Source: an uncultured Erythrobacter sp.
GTDB lineage: Bacteria; Pseudomonadota; Alphaproteobacteria; Sphingomonadales; Sphingomonadaceae
Assembly: GCA_947494705.1 (NCBI GenBank)
Contig: CANLVN010000001.1
Location: forward strand, 744,001 to 808,000
DNA length: 64,000 nt
Reading direction: 5' to 3'
The notes beneath the pieces were generated by a model that saw only the letters and a program-made list of their open reading frames with translations, had not been told where the DNA came from and made no database searches. A program made the position numbers and the translations under genes. This document shows, in pieces, positions 46,287-55,776 of this stretch (positions within the stretch are counted from its first letter, which is position 1; the number at the start of each line of letters is the position of its first letter).

Positions 46287-47192
46287 ATGCGCATCATCTT
46301 CATGGGAACGCCCGATTTCGCGGTGCCTGCGCTGGTGGCTTGCCACGAGGCCGGGCACGAGATCGTGTGCGTGTACACCCAGCCGCCGAGCCGGTCGGGC
46401 CGCGGAAAGCAGCTGCGGCCCTCGCCGGTTCATGCCAAAGCCGATGAGCTTGGGTTGGAAGTGCGCACGCCCAAATCGTTGAAGCCCGATGCTGAAAAGC
46501 AAGCCTTCGCAGCGCTCGGGGCCGACATCGCGGTGGTCGCCGCCTATGGCCTGATCCTGCCGCAGGCGGTGCTGGATGCGCCGGTGCACGGCTGCCTCAA
46601 CATTCACGCCTCGATTCTGCCGCGCTGGCGCGGGGCCGCTCCGATCCACCGCGCAGTGATGGCGGGCGATGAGGAGACGGGCGTCACGATCATGCAGATG
46701 GAGGCGGGCCTCGATACCGGACCGATGCTCTATGTCGTGCGAACACCGATTGCGACCAAGACGACCGGCGAACTGTTCGAGGAACTGGGTCGGCTGGGCG
46801 CGCAGGCGATGCTGGAAGTGCTGGCCGACCTCCCCGCCTTCCCGCCAGCGCCGCAGGACGATGAAGCTGCGACCCACGCCCCCAAGATCGACAAGTCCGA
46901 AGCGAGAATCGACTGGTCGCGTCCGGCGAGCGAACTGGTGCGGCACGTTCATGGCCTTGCTCCCTTCCCCGGCGCCTGGTTCGATCTGGAGGGCGAACGT
47001 GTGAAACTGCTCGCAGCCGAAGCTGTCGAGGACAGCGGCACTCCCGGTGAAGTGCTCGACGACGACCTCACGATAGCCTGCGGTTCAGGGGCGATTAGTC
47101 CGGTGAAGCTACAGCGCGCGGGCAAGCCGGCAATGTCGCGCGGGGATTTCCTGCGCGGACGGTCGGTCGAGCCGGGGATCGTGCTCGCTTGA
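46287..47192 (+). CDS. fmt: methionyl-tRNA formyltransferase
   Basis: This enzyme formylates initiator Met-tRNA. The 301 residues start [18 protein letters not shown] and include the folate-site motif [35 protein letters not shown] with catalytic Asn, His and Asp. An OB-fold C-terminal domain binds tRNA ([19 protein letters not shown]). Its stop overlaps the truA start (TTGA). The order fmt-truA with def 1.1 kb away is common in alphaproteobacteria. Confidence 0.97.
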   Translation: MRIIFMGTPDFAVPALVACHEAGHEIVCVYTQPPSRSGRGKQLRPSPVHAKADELGLEVRTPKSLKPDAEKQAFAALGADIAVVAAYGLILPQAVLDAPVHGCLNIHASILPRWRGAAPIHRAVMAGDEETGVTIMQMEAGLDTGPMLYVVRTPIATKTTGELFEELGRLGAQAMLEVLADLPAFPPAPQDDEAATHAPKIDKSEARIDWSRPASELVRHVHGLAPFPGAWFDLEGERVKLLAAEAVEDSGTPGEVLDDDLTIACGSGAISPVKLQRAGKPAMSRGDFLRGRSVEPGIVLA

Positions 47193-47941
47193 CCCGTTTC
47201 GCGCTCACCATCGAATTCGACGGCACGCCGTTTCAGGGGCTTCAACGGCAAAAGCACGGGCCAAGCGTCCAGCAGTCGATCGAGGAAGCGCTCCACCGCA
47301 TCACCGGCGAAGACGCGAGGCTGCACAGTGCCGGGCGCACCGATACCGGGGTCCATGCGCTGGCGATGCGCAGCCATGTCGATATCGAGAAGGACATCGA
47401 CCCGTTCCGCCTATCCGAGGCACTGAACGCCCATCTGCGCCCGGACCCGATATCAATCACCGCCTGCGAGATCGTGCCCGATGACTGGCATGCGCGCTTC
47501 TCCTGCATCGGACGCTCTTACGTCTACCGGATCGCCAATCGCCGCGCGCCGCTGACCCTTGCGAAGAACCGCGCTTGGCAGGTTGCACACGAGCTCGACG
47601 ACGAAGCGATGCACCGCGCCGCTCAGGCGCTGGTCGGGCGGCATGATTTCACCACCTTCCGCTCGGTCCATTGCCAGGCACGGGACCCGGTCAAGACGCT
47701 CGACCGGCTGGACGTGGAGCGTGAGGGCGATGAAATCCGCATCCACGCCGCAGCGCGCTCTTTCCTGCATCACCAGGTGCGCAGCATGGTCGGCTGCCTC
47801 AAGCTCGTCGGCGCAGGGACCTGGCGCGAGGAACAGGTCGCCGAAGCCCTCGCCGCGAAGGACCGCAGCGAATTAGGACTTAACGCGCCGCCCCATGGTC
47901 TCTACTTCGTGAAAGCGACCTACCCGGGGGAACCAGAATAA
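47189..47941 (+). CDS. truA: tRNA pseudouridine(38-40) synthase
   Basis: The 250-residue enzyme isomerises uridines in the anticodon stem-loop. It starts at a TTG that overlaps the fmt stop. The catalytic Asp is D52 in [12 protein letters not shown]. Other landmarks are [19 protein letters not shown] and [13 protein letters not shown]. Length is normal. Confidence 0.96.
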   Translation: MTRFALTIEFDGTPFQGLQRQKHGPSVQQSIEEALHRITGEDARLHSAGRTDTGVHALAMRSHVDIEKDIDPFRLSEALNAHLRPDPISITACEIVPDDWHARFSCIGRSYVYRIANRRAPLTLAKNRAWQVAHELDDEAMHRAAQALVGRHDFTTFRSVHCQARDPVKTLDRLDVEREGDEIRIHAAARSFLHHQVRSMVGCLKLVGAGTWREEQVAEALAAKDRSELGLNAPPHGLYFVKATYPGEPE

Positions 47942-47943
47942 GC

Positions 47944-48321
47944 ATGTCAAAATGGTACAGGATGCCGCCAACGGTCGCCGTGACCGAACGCGAATATCGT
48001 GCAAATGTCGAAGGCATCAACATTGTTTTCGGTGCAGTGCTGGGTTTCGTGCTTGCGCGCGCTGACGGACTGCCAGTCTTTGATTTCATGACGCTGCTGT
48101 TGGTGAGCGCCGCGGTGGTAATTCTCATACTTTATCTGGGATCCAGTGAGTATGTGCTGTTTTATACTATCAGCACGGCAGGCGCGATTGCGGCGCTTCC
48201 GCTGGTCCTCGAAAATGCACTGAAGCTTCCCTCGATCCCCTACCTGCAGCCGACGCTGGCAATATGGGCCATCATGATCCTGCTGGTCGAAATGCTGCCC
48301 AGAGCCGAAGATACCGACTAG
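47944..48321 (+). CDS. integral membrane protein of unknown function
   Basis: The 125 residues contain four predicted membrane segments: INIVFGAVLGFVLA, FMTLLLVSAAVVILILYLG, VLFYTISTAGAIAALPLVL and LAIWAIMILLVEMLP. The N-terminus is cytosolic with a TEREYRANVEGIN stretch. It follows truA by 2 nt and precedes the MDR reductase by 32 nt, so it probably belongs to the fmt-truA unit. I recognise no family. Codon use is a little less GC-rich than truA. Confidence 0.7.
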   Translation: MSKWYRMPPTVAVTEREYRANVEGINIVFGAVLGFVLARADGLPVFDFMTLLLVSAAVVILILYLGSSEYVLFYTISTAGAIAALPLVLENALKLPSIPYLQPTLAIWAIMILLVEMLPRAEDTD

Positions 48322-48353
48322 ACAACGAAGACACTCAAGGAGAACGTTTAATT

Positions 48354-49466
48354 ATGACCACCACCGGCAAACAGCTTTTCACCACTCTTACCGCAGAGGG
48401 TGATCTGATCCTCGAAGTGGTGGAGCAAACTTTTCCTCAGCCCACCGGCAACCAGGTTCTCGTCCAGATGGAAGCCGCTCCCATCAACCCGTCCGACCTC
48501 GCGATCCTGACCAGCGCGGCGGATTTCGAGAACGCGGAATATTCGAAAGGAAAGGTCGTCGCCAAGATGCCCGAGCCGTTCCTTTCCGGACAAAAGAACC
48601 GCCACGGCCAACGCCTGCCCGCAGGTAACGAAGGCGCAGGCACGGTGGTCGCCACCGGTGACAGCGACATGGCCAAATCGCTGATGGGTCAGCGCGTCGC
48701 GTGTGTGCCAGGCAACGCCTACAGCCAATACGCCATTGCCGATGCGATGATGTGCCTGCCGCTGGGCGATCATTCGAGCGAGGAAGGCGCGTCTTCCTTC
48801 GTCAACCCGATGACCGCATTGGGCTTCGTCGAAACGGCGAAGATGGAAGGCCACGACGCGATCATCCACCTCGCCGCCGCCTCGAACCTTGGCCAGATGC
48901 TCAACAAGATCTGCCTCGAAGACGGGATGAAGCTCGTCAATATCGTGCGCAAGCCCGAGCAGGTCGAACTGCTAAAGGACCTCGGAGCCGAGCATATCGT
49001 TAATTCGTCGGCTCCTGATTACATGGACCAGCTGAAATCGGCGATCGAGGCGACCGGGGCCTATCTCGGCTTCGACCCGATTGGCGGCGGACAGGCGACC
49101 GATGGCGTTCTGAAAGCAATGGAACGCGTCGCCGCTTCGCAGATGAGCGAATATTCGCGCTATGGCTCCAATCAGGACAAGAAAATGTACATGTATGGTC
49201 GGCTCGACATGGGCCCGACCGTTCTCACCCCGTCCTATGGCCTGCAATGGTGTGTGTGCGGCTGGCTGCTGACTCCGTTCCTGCAAAAGGCCGGACAAGA
49301 GACCGTCGCAAAGATGCGCAAGCGCGTCGTAGAGAATCTCACCACGACCTTCGCCTCCAGCTACAAGCGCAAGGTTACGCTGGAAGGCATGCTCGAGAAA
49401 GACGCGATCTGCGACTACAAGCAGATGAAAACCGGCGAGAAATACCTCGTCATTCCAGGCGGCTAA
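48354..49466 (+). CDS. zinc-binding-type medium-chain dehydrogenase/reductase (quinone-oxidoreductase-like)
   Basis: The 370 residues start at 48354 after AAGGAGAACG. The GroES-like domain includes VQMEAAPINPSDLAIL and RLPAGNEGAGTVVATG. The cofactor domain has IIHLAAASNLGQMLNKIC (a variant of the usual GxGxxG), then KLVNIVRKPEQVELLKDLGAEHIVNS. The structural zinc Cys cluster is absent, which suggests the zinc-independent quinone-oxidoreductase/enoyl-reductase branch. Substrate unknown. Confidence 0.88.
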   Translation: MTTTGKQLFTTLTAEGDLILEVVEQTFPQPTGNQVLVQMEAAPINPSDLAILTSAADFENAEYSKGKVVAKMPEPFLSGQKNRHGQRLPAGNEGAGTVVATGDSDMAKSLMGQRVACVPGNAYSQYAIADAMMCLPLGDHSSEEGASSFVNPMTALGFVETAKMEGHDAIIHLAAASNLGQMLNKICLEDGMKLVNIVRKPEQVELLKDLGAEHIVNSSAPDYMDQLKSAIEATGAYLGFDPIGGGQATDGVLKAMERVAASQMSEYSRYGSNQDKKMYMYGRLDMGPTVLTPSYGLQWCVCGWLLTPFLQKAGQETVAKMRKRVVENLTTTFASSYKRKVTLEGMLEKDAICDYKQMKTGEKYLVIPGG

Positions 49467-49475
49467 ATTGCGCGA

Positions 49476-49496
49476 GCCCCCGCCGTGCGCGGGGGC
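49476..49496. terminator. hairpin between MDR and asparaginase genes
   Basis: A perfect 8-bp GC stem (GCCCCCGC at 49476-49483, GCGGGGGC at 49489-49496) lies 9 nt past the MDR gene stop in a convergent gap. No T-tract is visible. It is a likely but weak terminator. Confidence 0.5.
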
Positions 49497-49577
49497 CGCC
49501 CCTCCGAAACGATGGCGCATCCCGTGATATTGATCGCGCGGTGGGCCATCGATTTCGGCGATGGCTAAAACGCGACT

Positions 49578-50564
49578 TTACGGCCGGTCGAAATTCGCCT
49601 GAATTCGCTCCTGATCCGTAATTCCGCTCGCAATCAGCATCATCAGCAGCATCCGCGCTTTGGCCGGGCCGAGCGCGCGGGACGCGACGAAGCCATTGGC
49701 GTCGTCGTCGACTTCGACATTGCGATCCACCAGCCCTTCATCGACCCGCGTCGAGCGCACCACCGGCACGCCGCTGCGCACCGCATCGGCAAGTGCGTCA
49801 AGGACGACCCGCGGAGCGTTCCCCTGCCCCATCCCGGCGATCACTATTCCCTTGCACCCGATGCCGAGCAGCGCCTCCACAGGTTTGGCATCCATCCCCG
49901 CCCCTGCGGTGAGGATCGCCACGCGCGGCAGCGCTTCTGGCCATGCAAAACGTGCGGAGCTGCCTTCGCGATGCGGGGGTGCGAACCAGTCGATGCTGGA
50001 AGGCGTCGCCAGGGCAATCGGACCACGCGGGAAACCTCGAAAGGCATTGATGTTGGAGGTCGCGGCCTTTCGCACGTCGGGAGCGGCAAAAACCGCGTCG
50101 CCCATCACCACCATCACGCCGCGATGGGCCGCCCGGTCATCGCGCGCGACCTGCACCGCGTTGGCAAAGTTGCGCATCCCGTCGCTGCCCACCGCATCGG
50201 TAGGCCGCATCGCGCCTACCAGCACCACCGGCTTGCCCGCCGCCAGGGTCAGGTCGAGCAGATAGGCGGTTTCCTCGGCCGTATCGGTACCGTGGGTGAC
50301 GATGATCCCGGCAATGCTATCGTCGCCCTGCGCAGCCGCTATTTCGCGGTGGAGCGCATCCCATTGATCCCAACCAATATCCTGCGACCCGATTCGGGCG
50401 ATAGTCTTTGCCACCAATTCCACGTCGAGGCCCAACCGCGCGACTTCGGAAACGATCGCGTCGATCGCGACTTCGCCCGCGCCATAGGACTTGCCCGTTG
50501 CAGAGCGCGCTGCGCCGGCAATCGTGCCACCGGTGCCAAGGACGAGAAGTTTGGGAAAAGCCAT
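49578..50564 (-). CDS. L-asparaginase (type I/II bacterial family)
   Basis: This enzyme hydrolyses asparagine to aspartate and ammonia. The 328 residues begin MAFPKLLVLGTGGTIAGAA, with the nucleophile Thr in GTGGTIAG, and hold the second active-site motif IIVTHGTDTAEETAYLL. No signal peptide is present, so it acts in the cytoplasm. VGAMRPTDAVGSDGMRN is a further family block. It stands alone and is convergent with the MDR gene. Glutaminase activity cannot be excluded. Confidence 0.94.
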   Translation of the reverse strand: MAFPKLLVLGTGGTIAGAARSATGKSYGAGEVAIDAIVSEVARLGLDVELVAKTIARIGSQDIGWDQWDALHREIAAAQGDDSIAGIIVTHGTDTAEETAYLLDLTLAAGKPVVLVGAMRPTDAVGSDGMRNFANAVQVARDDRAAHRGVMVVMGDAVFAAPDVRKAATSNINAFRGFPRGPIALATPSSIDWFAPPHREGSSARFAWPEALPRVAILTAGAGMDAKPVEALLGIGCKGIVIAGMGQGNAPRVVLDALADAVRSGVPVVRSTRVDEGLVDRNVEVDDDANGFVASRALGPAKARMLLMMLIASGITDQERIQANFDRP

Positions 50565-50698
50565 GCGCGCCCATAACGCGAGCTACGCGCCGATCAATTC
50601 CCCAAATGCGGATTGGTTCCCGCAGAGCGCAAAAAGATGCTTCGGAACCAATATGTTACGACGGAATTGAGTAAGCATTACATTTCTGGAGAAATAAC

Positions 50699-50854
50699 AT
50701 GCTTAAGTGGGCCATCATTTTCCTCATCATCGCGATCGTAGCTGCGCTTGCCGGTTTCGGTGGAGTAGCGGGCGCTGCAACCAATATCGCCTATATTCTC
50801 GGCGTTATCTTCCTCGTGCTCGCCGTGATCGCATTCCTGCGTCGCGCCGCCTGA
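50699..50854 (+). CDS. DUF1328 small membrane protein (YtjA-like, 51 aa)
   Basis: Reading from the ATG at 50699 gives [20 protein letters not shown], then [20 protein letters not shown] and [10 protein letters not shown], ending TGA at 50854. This is the DUF1328 pattern: two short hydrophobic helices with a Gly/Ala-rich turn. CTGGAG about 9 nt upstream is the ribosome site. Such proteins are often induced by stress. A GGAAC at 50644 has no consensus -10 at the proper distance, so I do not call an EcfG promoter. The gene has its own terminator. Confidence 0.9.
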   Translation: MLKWAIIFLIIAIVAALAGFGGVAGAATNIAYILGVIFLVLAVIAFLRRAA

Positions 50855-50911
50855 GGAGGCATAGCAAAAGCCGCTTTCGCCCGTCCCGGCGAAAGATACA
50901 GACACGACACG

Positions 50912-50945
50912 AAAGGCGGGTGCCCCACGGCATCCGCCTTTTCTC
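50912..50945 (+). terminator. rho-independent terminator
   Basis: AAAGGCGGGTGCC (50912-50924) pairs with GGCATCCGCCTTT (50929-50941), using one G-U pair in plus-strand RNA, then TTCT follows. It lies 57 nt past the DUF1328 stop. Confidence 0.85.
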
Positions 50946-51102
50946 ATACGCACCGAAGAAACCGGAAATGACACACGGCAATTCGTTTTGAACTTCTGTC
51001 CGCTAGGTAGCACTCACAGTCCACTTGGTTGCAGCTTGACCTGATCATTCAAACGCCGTCAGATAGTGCCGATGCTTCATTACTGAGAACGGGCGGATAA
51101 TC

Positions 51103-51933
51103 TTGCGCAACTTGATAGCCTTTATCACCGCACTAGTGATGTCGACGATGCCGCTCTCGGCTCAAGATCGATCGTATGAACTCGCTGTCCATGGTCAGAT
51201 CGAGGTCATATCGGTCTGGGAAGCCGAAGGCGAAAGAAGGGGAGTAATACTGTTCGGACACGGATGGGGGGCCGAACCCGCCATGTATGATCGCTTGTTC
51301 GACGGTTGGAATAAGCTGGGATTTGCTGTTCATGCGCCACTTAATCTCGATAGCGAGAATCATCCTCGGCACGTAGCGCTCCCCCCCGACGGCTTTCCCC
51401 GCAGCCAAGCCATAGTCGGACAGCGGATGCAAACCATGCTGGAACTCCGAGATTTTGCGGCAAAACAAGACCTACCCGTCGTGCTTGCCGGACACAGCTT
51501 CGGCTCTTTCGTGGCCACGACCCAAGGTGAAGGGAAATGGGCATTCGGATCGCTCGAGGGACCAAGTCCTGCAGCTATCTTGGCCTTCTCATCACCGGGG
51601 AAAATACCCACGCTGGTTCCCGAAAACGCCTACGAAACTCTCGACCTACCGTTCATGATGATCACTGGCACGAACGATGCGACCGGAACGACCATGCCGA
51701 CCTGGGAAGCTCATCGTCTGGCATTTGATCGTAGTGTCGAAGGCAATAAGTACCTCGTCGTCGTCGAGGATGGTGGACATAATCTTGCGGCGCTTGGTGA
51801 CGACGCGCCAGCAGAAACGCTAATCGACTGGTCGGGCCGTTTTCTGTCCGCCTATGCTCTCGATGACGAAGAAGCGAAGGCAAATCTTGCCACTAGCGAC
51901 AGTGTGGACGGGATCGCTATCGAGCGTCGCTGA
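51103..51933 (+). CDS. exported alpha/beta hydrolase of atypical composition
   Basis: A TTG start gives 276 residues with a signal peptide (MRNLIAFITALVMSTMPLSA, then QDRSYE). Landmarks are VILFGHGWGAEPAMYDRL (oxyanion-hole HG), the nucleophile motif LAGHSFGSFVAT and the late His in VEDGGHNLAAL. The Asp is probably in ITGTNDATG. Codons ATA, AGA, AGG and CTA occur more than in neighbours, and the gene lies next to tRNA-Val, which together suggest acquisition by transfer. The ribosome site is weak (GGCGGA). Substrate unknown. Confidence 0.75.
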   Translation: MRNLIAFITALVMSTMPLSAQDRSYELAVHGQIEVISVWEAEGERRGVILFGHGWGAEPAMYDRLFDGWNKLGFAVHAPLNLDSENHPRHVALPPDGFPRSQAIVGQRMQTMLELRDFAAKQDLPVVLAGHSFGSFVATTQGEGKWAFGSLEGPSPAAILAFSSPGKIPTLVPENAYETLDLPFMMITGTNDATGTTMPTWEAHRLAFDRSVEGNKYLVVVEDGGHNLAALGDDAPAETLIDWSGRFLSAYALDDEEAKANLATSDSVDGIAIERR

Positions 51934-52095
51934 ACTTGGGATACGGGGAATTTATCCGTCGAAAGTGCAAGAATGACTTCGTAACTATTGCGGGAATCTG
52001 ATTGAAATTGCGCGGTCAAGCAGCACACTCGGTTCCACTCGACACACCTTGACCGCACGGCAAACCGCGCGTAATTGCTCGCATCCCAAGTCATG

Positions 52096-52171
52096 GGGCG
52101 ATTAGCTCAGTTGGTAGAGCATCTCGTTTACACCGAGAGGGTCGGCAGTTCGAGCCTGTCATCGCCCACCA
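52096..52171 (+). tRNA. tRNA-Val (anticodon TAC)
   Basis: The 76-nt cloverleaf includes an encoded CCA. The acceptor arms GGGCGAT (52096-52102) and ATCGCCC (52161-52167) pair fully. The D arm is GCTCAGTTGGTAGAGC, and the anticodon stem TCTCG/CGAGA encloses TTTACAC with anticodon TAC. The T arm has the TTCGAGC loop with stem GGCAG/CTGTC. It is followed by ATTTTG. Confidence 0.98.
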
Positions 52172-52252
52172 GCATTTTGTGACGCCAGACCGTCCCGGAG
52201 ACGTCTTGGCCTAGATGCTCCCAAGCGATAGCGCTGGAGAAATCAACGGACC

Positions 52253-52837
52253 TCAAGTCCCGCCTTCCGCCACCTCTTCGCGAACCATCGCAATCGCCTC
52301 CTCGCTGTCCCATTCATAGCCGCCCGTTACTCGCAGGATTTCCTCGCCGTCGGCACCGAACAGGATCGTCACCGGCAGCACGCCTGCGTCGCTGAAGGCG
52401 AAGGCAAGCTCGTTTTCCGGGTCAAGCCACTGCTCAAGATATTCGAAATCGCGCTCTGCAAAGAAGGGCGGGACCAGTTCAGGGCGCGCGTCCTGGCTGA
52501 TCGTCAGCACATCCACGTCGCCTTCCAACTCGCCCGCTAGGGCGTCGAGCGCTGGCATCTCCACCACGCAGGGCCCGCACCACGTCGCCCACAAATTGAC
52601 CAGTACGGGCCGATTGATCGCGCCCAGATCGAGCGTATCCCCTTCCGGATCGGAGACAGTCAGCGCGGGCAGCTCTGTCCCCGCGAAGGTGCGCACTACC
52701 TCGCCAGCAGGCTGAGGCGAGGTCGGCGCCTCAGCGCCCCCACCCGCAGCACTTTCTTGCGCCGCGCCGCCCGCGTCCCTATCGCAGCCGGCAAGAGCCA
52801 GTAGCGCAAGAGCAGAGACCAAGACCGAACGAAGCAT
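52253..52837 (-). CDS. TlpA-like thiol-disulfide oxidoreductase, lipoprotein
   Basis: The 194 residues begin with a lipoprotein signal ([17 protein letters not shown], then C18), so it is periplasmic and membrane-anchored. After an Ala/Gly-rich linker comes a thioredoxin fold with [21 protein letters not shown] (CxxC) and cis-Pro in [11 protein letters not shown]. It is predicted to reduce disulfides, for instance for cytochrome c maturation. Its ATG overlaps the argH ATG on the other strand by two bases (CATG at 52835-52838). GGAG lies 8 nt upstream, inside argH. Confidence 0.93.
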   Translation of the reverse strand: MLRSVLVSALALLALAGCDRDAGGAAQESAAGGGAEAPTSPQPAGEVVRTFAGTELPALTVSDPEGDTLDLGAINRPVLVNLWATWCGPCVVEMPALDALAGELEGDVDVLTISQDARPELVPPFFAERDFEYLEQWLDPENELAFAFSDAGVLPVTILFGADGEEILRVTGGYEWDSEEAIAMVREEVAEGGT

Positions 52838-54245
52838 GAGCGACTCCAGAAACACGATGTGGGGCGGCAGGTTTGCCGAAGGGCCTAGCGCGGTGATGCG
52901 CGAAATCAATGCCTCGATCCCCTTCGACAAGGCGCTGTGGCGCCAGGATATCACCGCGTCCAAGGCGCATGTCGCGATGCTTGGAGCGCAAGGTATCGTG
53001 AGCGAGGCCGACGCCGCGATCATTACCGACGGGCTGGAGCGGATCGCCGAGGAGTACGAGCGCGACGGCGTACCCGAGGACTGGGACCTCGAGGACATAC
53101 ACATGACGGTCGAGGCACGGCTCACCGAACTGATCGGTCCGGTCGCCGGTCGTCTGCACACGGCGCGCAGCCGCAACGACCAGGTGGCGACCGATTTCAA
53201 GCTGTGGGTGCGAACCGCCAATGAACGCGCGCTGTCGGCGCTTGGCCGCTTGCGTCGCGCACTGGTCGAGCGGGCGGGCGAACATGCGGGCACAATCATG
53301 CCCGGCTTCACCCATTTGCAGACCGCGCAGCCGGTGACTCTGGGTCACCACCTTATGGCCTATTACGAAATGCTCACCCGCGATGCCGCTCGGTTCGAAG
53401 CGGCGCAGCAGCGGCTGGACGAATGCCCGCTTGGCTCCGCGGCCCTGGCAGGAACGGGCTTTGCCATCGACCGGGAAGCGACGGCGAGTGCGCTAGGCTT
53501 TGCTCAGCCGACGCGCAATTCGCTCGATGCCGTATCGGATCGCGACTTCGCGCTCGACTATCTGATGGCGGCGAGCCAATGCGCCATTCACCTCTCGCGC
53601 CTTGCCGAAGAAATGATCCTGTGGGCAAGCCAGCCCTTCGGCTTCGCCTCGCTCCCCGACACCTTGTCGACCGGTTCCTCGATCATGCCGCAAAAGCGCA
53701 ACCCGGATGCCGCCGAGCTGGTGCGCGGCCATGCGGGGCGGATCGTGGGCGCCGCGACATCGCTGATGATTACGATGAAGGGCCTGCCGCTGGCCTATTC
53801 CAAGGATATGCAGGACGACAAACCGCCTGTCTTCGAGGCTGCCGGTCTGTTCGACCTGTGCCTGGCCGCGATGACCGGAATGATCGCCGAAACAACCTTC
53901 CGCCCGGAGCGTATGCGCGCAGCCGCGCAAGCCGGACACGCAACCGCAACCGACCTCGCCGACTGGCTGGTCCGACAGGCCGACGTACCGTTCCGCGAAG
54001 CGCATCACATTACCGGCGAAGCGGTGAAGCTGGCGGACTCCAAGTCGTGTTCGCTGGAAGAACTGGAGCTTTCGGACCTTCAGGGTATCGACGAACGGAT
54101 CGACGAGCGCGTGTTCGAAGCGCTGTCGATCGAAGCCTCGGTCGCCAGCCGCTCCTCCTATGGCGGGACGGCCCCCGATCAGGTAGAACAGCGCGTGGCC
54201 GAGGCGCGCGCACGCCTTGATGCCGAAGCCGGAGACAGCGAATGA
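52836..54245 (+). CDS. argH: argininosuccinate lyase
   Basis: This enzyme performs the last step of arginine synthesis. The 469 residues start [18 protein letters not shown] and include [35 protein letters not shown] with the catalytic His, and the fumarase-family signature [16 protein letters not shown]. Two starts are possible (Met1 or Met8). The first overlaps the divergent tlpA-like gene's ATG. It is the first gene of a unit with the LptM-like lipoprotein (ATGA overlap), lysA and the siroheme synthase gene. Confidence 0.97.
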   Translation: MSDSRNTMWGGRFAEGPSAVMREINASIPFDKALWRQDITASKAHVAMLGAQGIVSEADAAIITDGLERIAEEYERDGVPEDWDLEDIHMTVEARLTELIGPVAGRLHTARSRNDQVATDFKLWVRTANERALSALGRLRRALVERAGEHAGTIMPGFTHLQTAQPVTLGHHLMAYYEMLTRDAARFEAAQQRLDECPLGSAALAGTGFAIDREATASALGFAQPTRNSLDAVSDRDFALDYLMAASQCAIHLSRLAEEMILWASQPFGFASLPDTLSTGSSIMPQKRNPDAAELVRGHAGRIVGAATSLMITMKGLPLAYSKDMQDDKPPVFEAAGLFDLCLAAMTGMIAETTFRPERMRAAAQAGHATATDLADWLVRQADVPFREAHHITGEAVKLADSKSCSLEELELSDLQGIDERIDERVFEALSIEASVASRSSYGGTAPDQVEQRVAEARARLDAEAGDSE

Positions 54246-54493
54246 ATCGCGCCAGACTTGTTCTCGTGAGCGCGCCCGCGCTCTGCCTGATGCTCGCTGC
54301 CTGCGGCAATCGTACCCCACTCGAACCAGCTGCGGGCGCCAACCTGCCTCCGCCGCCGCTCGGCGAAGCCCAGCCGCGCACTGCGGAGGAATTGCTCGAA
54401 CTCCCCGCCCTCGCTCGCCCCGATCGCACAGTCGAACTGCGTCGCCGCTCCGAAGAGCGCGAAGACGATCCCTTCGACTTGCCGCCCGAATAG
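54242..54493 (+). CDS. small lipoprotein, LptM-like
   Basis: The 83-residue product has a lipobox (ALCLMLAA, then C21) followed by [11 protein letters not shown], which resembles the LptM/YifL consensus CGxKGPLYxP. In E. coli LptM helps assemble the LptDE outer-membrane complex. Genes of this type often sit just before lysA and dapF, as here before lysA. The rest is Pro/Glu-rich and probably unstructured. Its ATG overlaps the argH stop by 4 nt. Confidence 0.75.
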   Translation: MNRARLVLVSAPALCLMLAACGNRTPLEPAAGANLPPPPLGEAQPRTAEELLELPALARPDRTVELRRRSEEREDDPFDLPPE

Positions 54494-54509
54494 AAGACCG
54501 CCACCGTCC

Positions 54510-55769
54510 ATGGATCATTTTGCATTCAAAGGCGGCGTCATGCACGCCGAAGACGTCCCGCTGCCGACGATTGCCGAGGAAGTCGGCACGCCCGTCTACG
54601 TCTATTCGCGCGCAACCCTTGAGCGCCACGCGCGAGTTTTTCGCGAAGGGCTGGACGCGGTCCCTGACAAACTGATCGCCTTTGCGGTCAAGTCGAACCC
54701 GAACCTCTCCGTGCTCAAGGTGCTGCAGCAGCAGGGCTATGGCGCAGATGTCGTCTCGGTCGGCGAGATGCGCCGTGCGCTGGCCGCTGGAATGGCGCCC
54801 GAAATGATCGTGTTCTCGGGCGTCGGCAAAACCCGCGCCGAAATCACCGCCGCACTGGAAGCCGGAATCGGGCAGTTCAATATCGAGAGCGAGGAAGAGG
54901 GCCTCGAACTGGCCGAGCTAGCCGCGGGCATGGGGTTGGAGGCGCGCTGCGCCTTGAGGATCAACCCCGACGTCGATGCCGGTACCCATGACAAGATCTC
55001 GACCGGCAAGGCTGACAACAAGTTCGGCGTTCCGATCAGCGAAGCCGGGCAGATTTTCGGCAAACTTGCCGGACAGCCCGGCGTGCGGCTGCGCGGCGTG
55101 GCTGTGCATATCGGCAGCCAGCTGGGCGACCTCGCGCCTCTCGAAGCTGCCTTCGTCAAGCTGGGCGAGTTGGTCACCTTTTTGCGCGGAGCAGGCCATG
55201 CGATCACCCATGTCGACCTCGGCGGAGGCCTGGGAGTTCCCTATCGCAAGGGCGAAAACCCGCCTTCTCCTGCCGAATACGGCGCGATGGTAGCGCGGGT
55301 GACCAAGGACTGGGACGTGCGCCTGATCTTCGAGCCGGGCCGGGTGATTGCCGGCAATGCCGGTGTGCTGCTGACCCGAGTGGTTCGGGTAAAGCGTGGG
55401 ATCAAGGACCCGTTTGTGATCGTCGATGCGGCGATGAACGACCTTGCGCGCCCCGCGCTGTATGGCGCGTATCACGGTTTCGACGCGGTCGAACCCGATG
55501 GCTCGCAGATGACTGCCAACATTGTCGGACCGATCTGCGAGACCGGGGATACCTTCGCCATGGGGCGTGAATGCGATGCCCTCAAGGCAGGCGACCTCGC
55601 CGTGTTCCGGACCGCTGGCGCCTATGGCGCGACCATGGCTTCGAGCTACAATTCGCGCGGCTTCGTGGCCGAAGTGCTCGTCGATGGAGACAAGTTTGCC
55701 GTGGTCGCGGACCGCATCGACGCAGGCGCGATCATGGATGCTGAACGTGTGCCGGAATGGCTCGCCTGA
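54510..55769 (+). CDS. lysA: diaminopimelate decarboxylase
   Basis: This PLP enzyme makes lysine from meso-diaminopimelate. The 419 residues include the PLP lysine K61 in FAVKSNPNLSVLK, IGSQLGDLAPLEAAF, HVDLGGGLGVPYR, FEPGRVIAGNAG and the substrate-binding Cys in GPICETGDTFA. Length is typical. It follows the LptM-like gene by 16 nt. dapF is not in the window. Confidence 0.97.
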   Translation: MDHFAFKGGVMHAEDVPLPTIAEEVGTPVYVYSRATLERHARVFREGLDAVPDKLIAFAVKSNPNLSVLKVLQQQGYGADVVSVGEMRRALAAGMAPEMIVFSGVGKTRAEITAALEAGIGQFNIESEEEGLELAELAAGMGLEARCALRINPDVDAGTHDKISTGKADNKFGVPISEAGQIFGKLAGQPGVRLRGVAVHIGSQLGDLAPLEAAFVKLGELVTFLRGAGHAITHVDLGGGLGVPYRKGENPPSPAEYGAMVARVTKDWDVRLIFEPGRVIAGNAGVLLTRVVRVKRGIKDPFVIVDAAMNDLARPALYGAYHGFDAVEPDGSQMTANIVGPICETGDTFAMGRECDALKAGDLAVFRTAGAYGATMASSYNSRGFVAEVLVDGDKFAVVADRIDAGAIMDAERVPEWLA

Positions 55770-55776
55770 GCGCGCA

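Noticed and set aside
50644..50668. EcfG promoter before the DUF1328 gene
   Set aside because: GGAAC is present but no CGTT-like -10 occurs at 16 or 17 bp.
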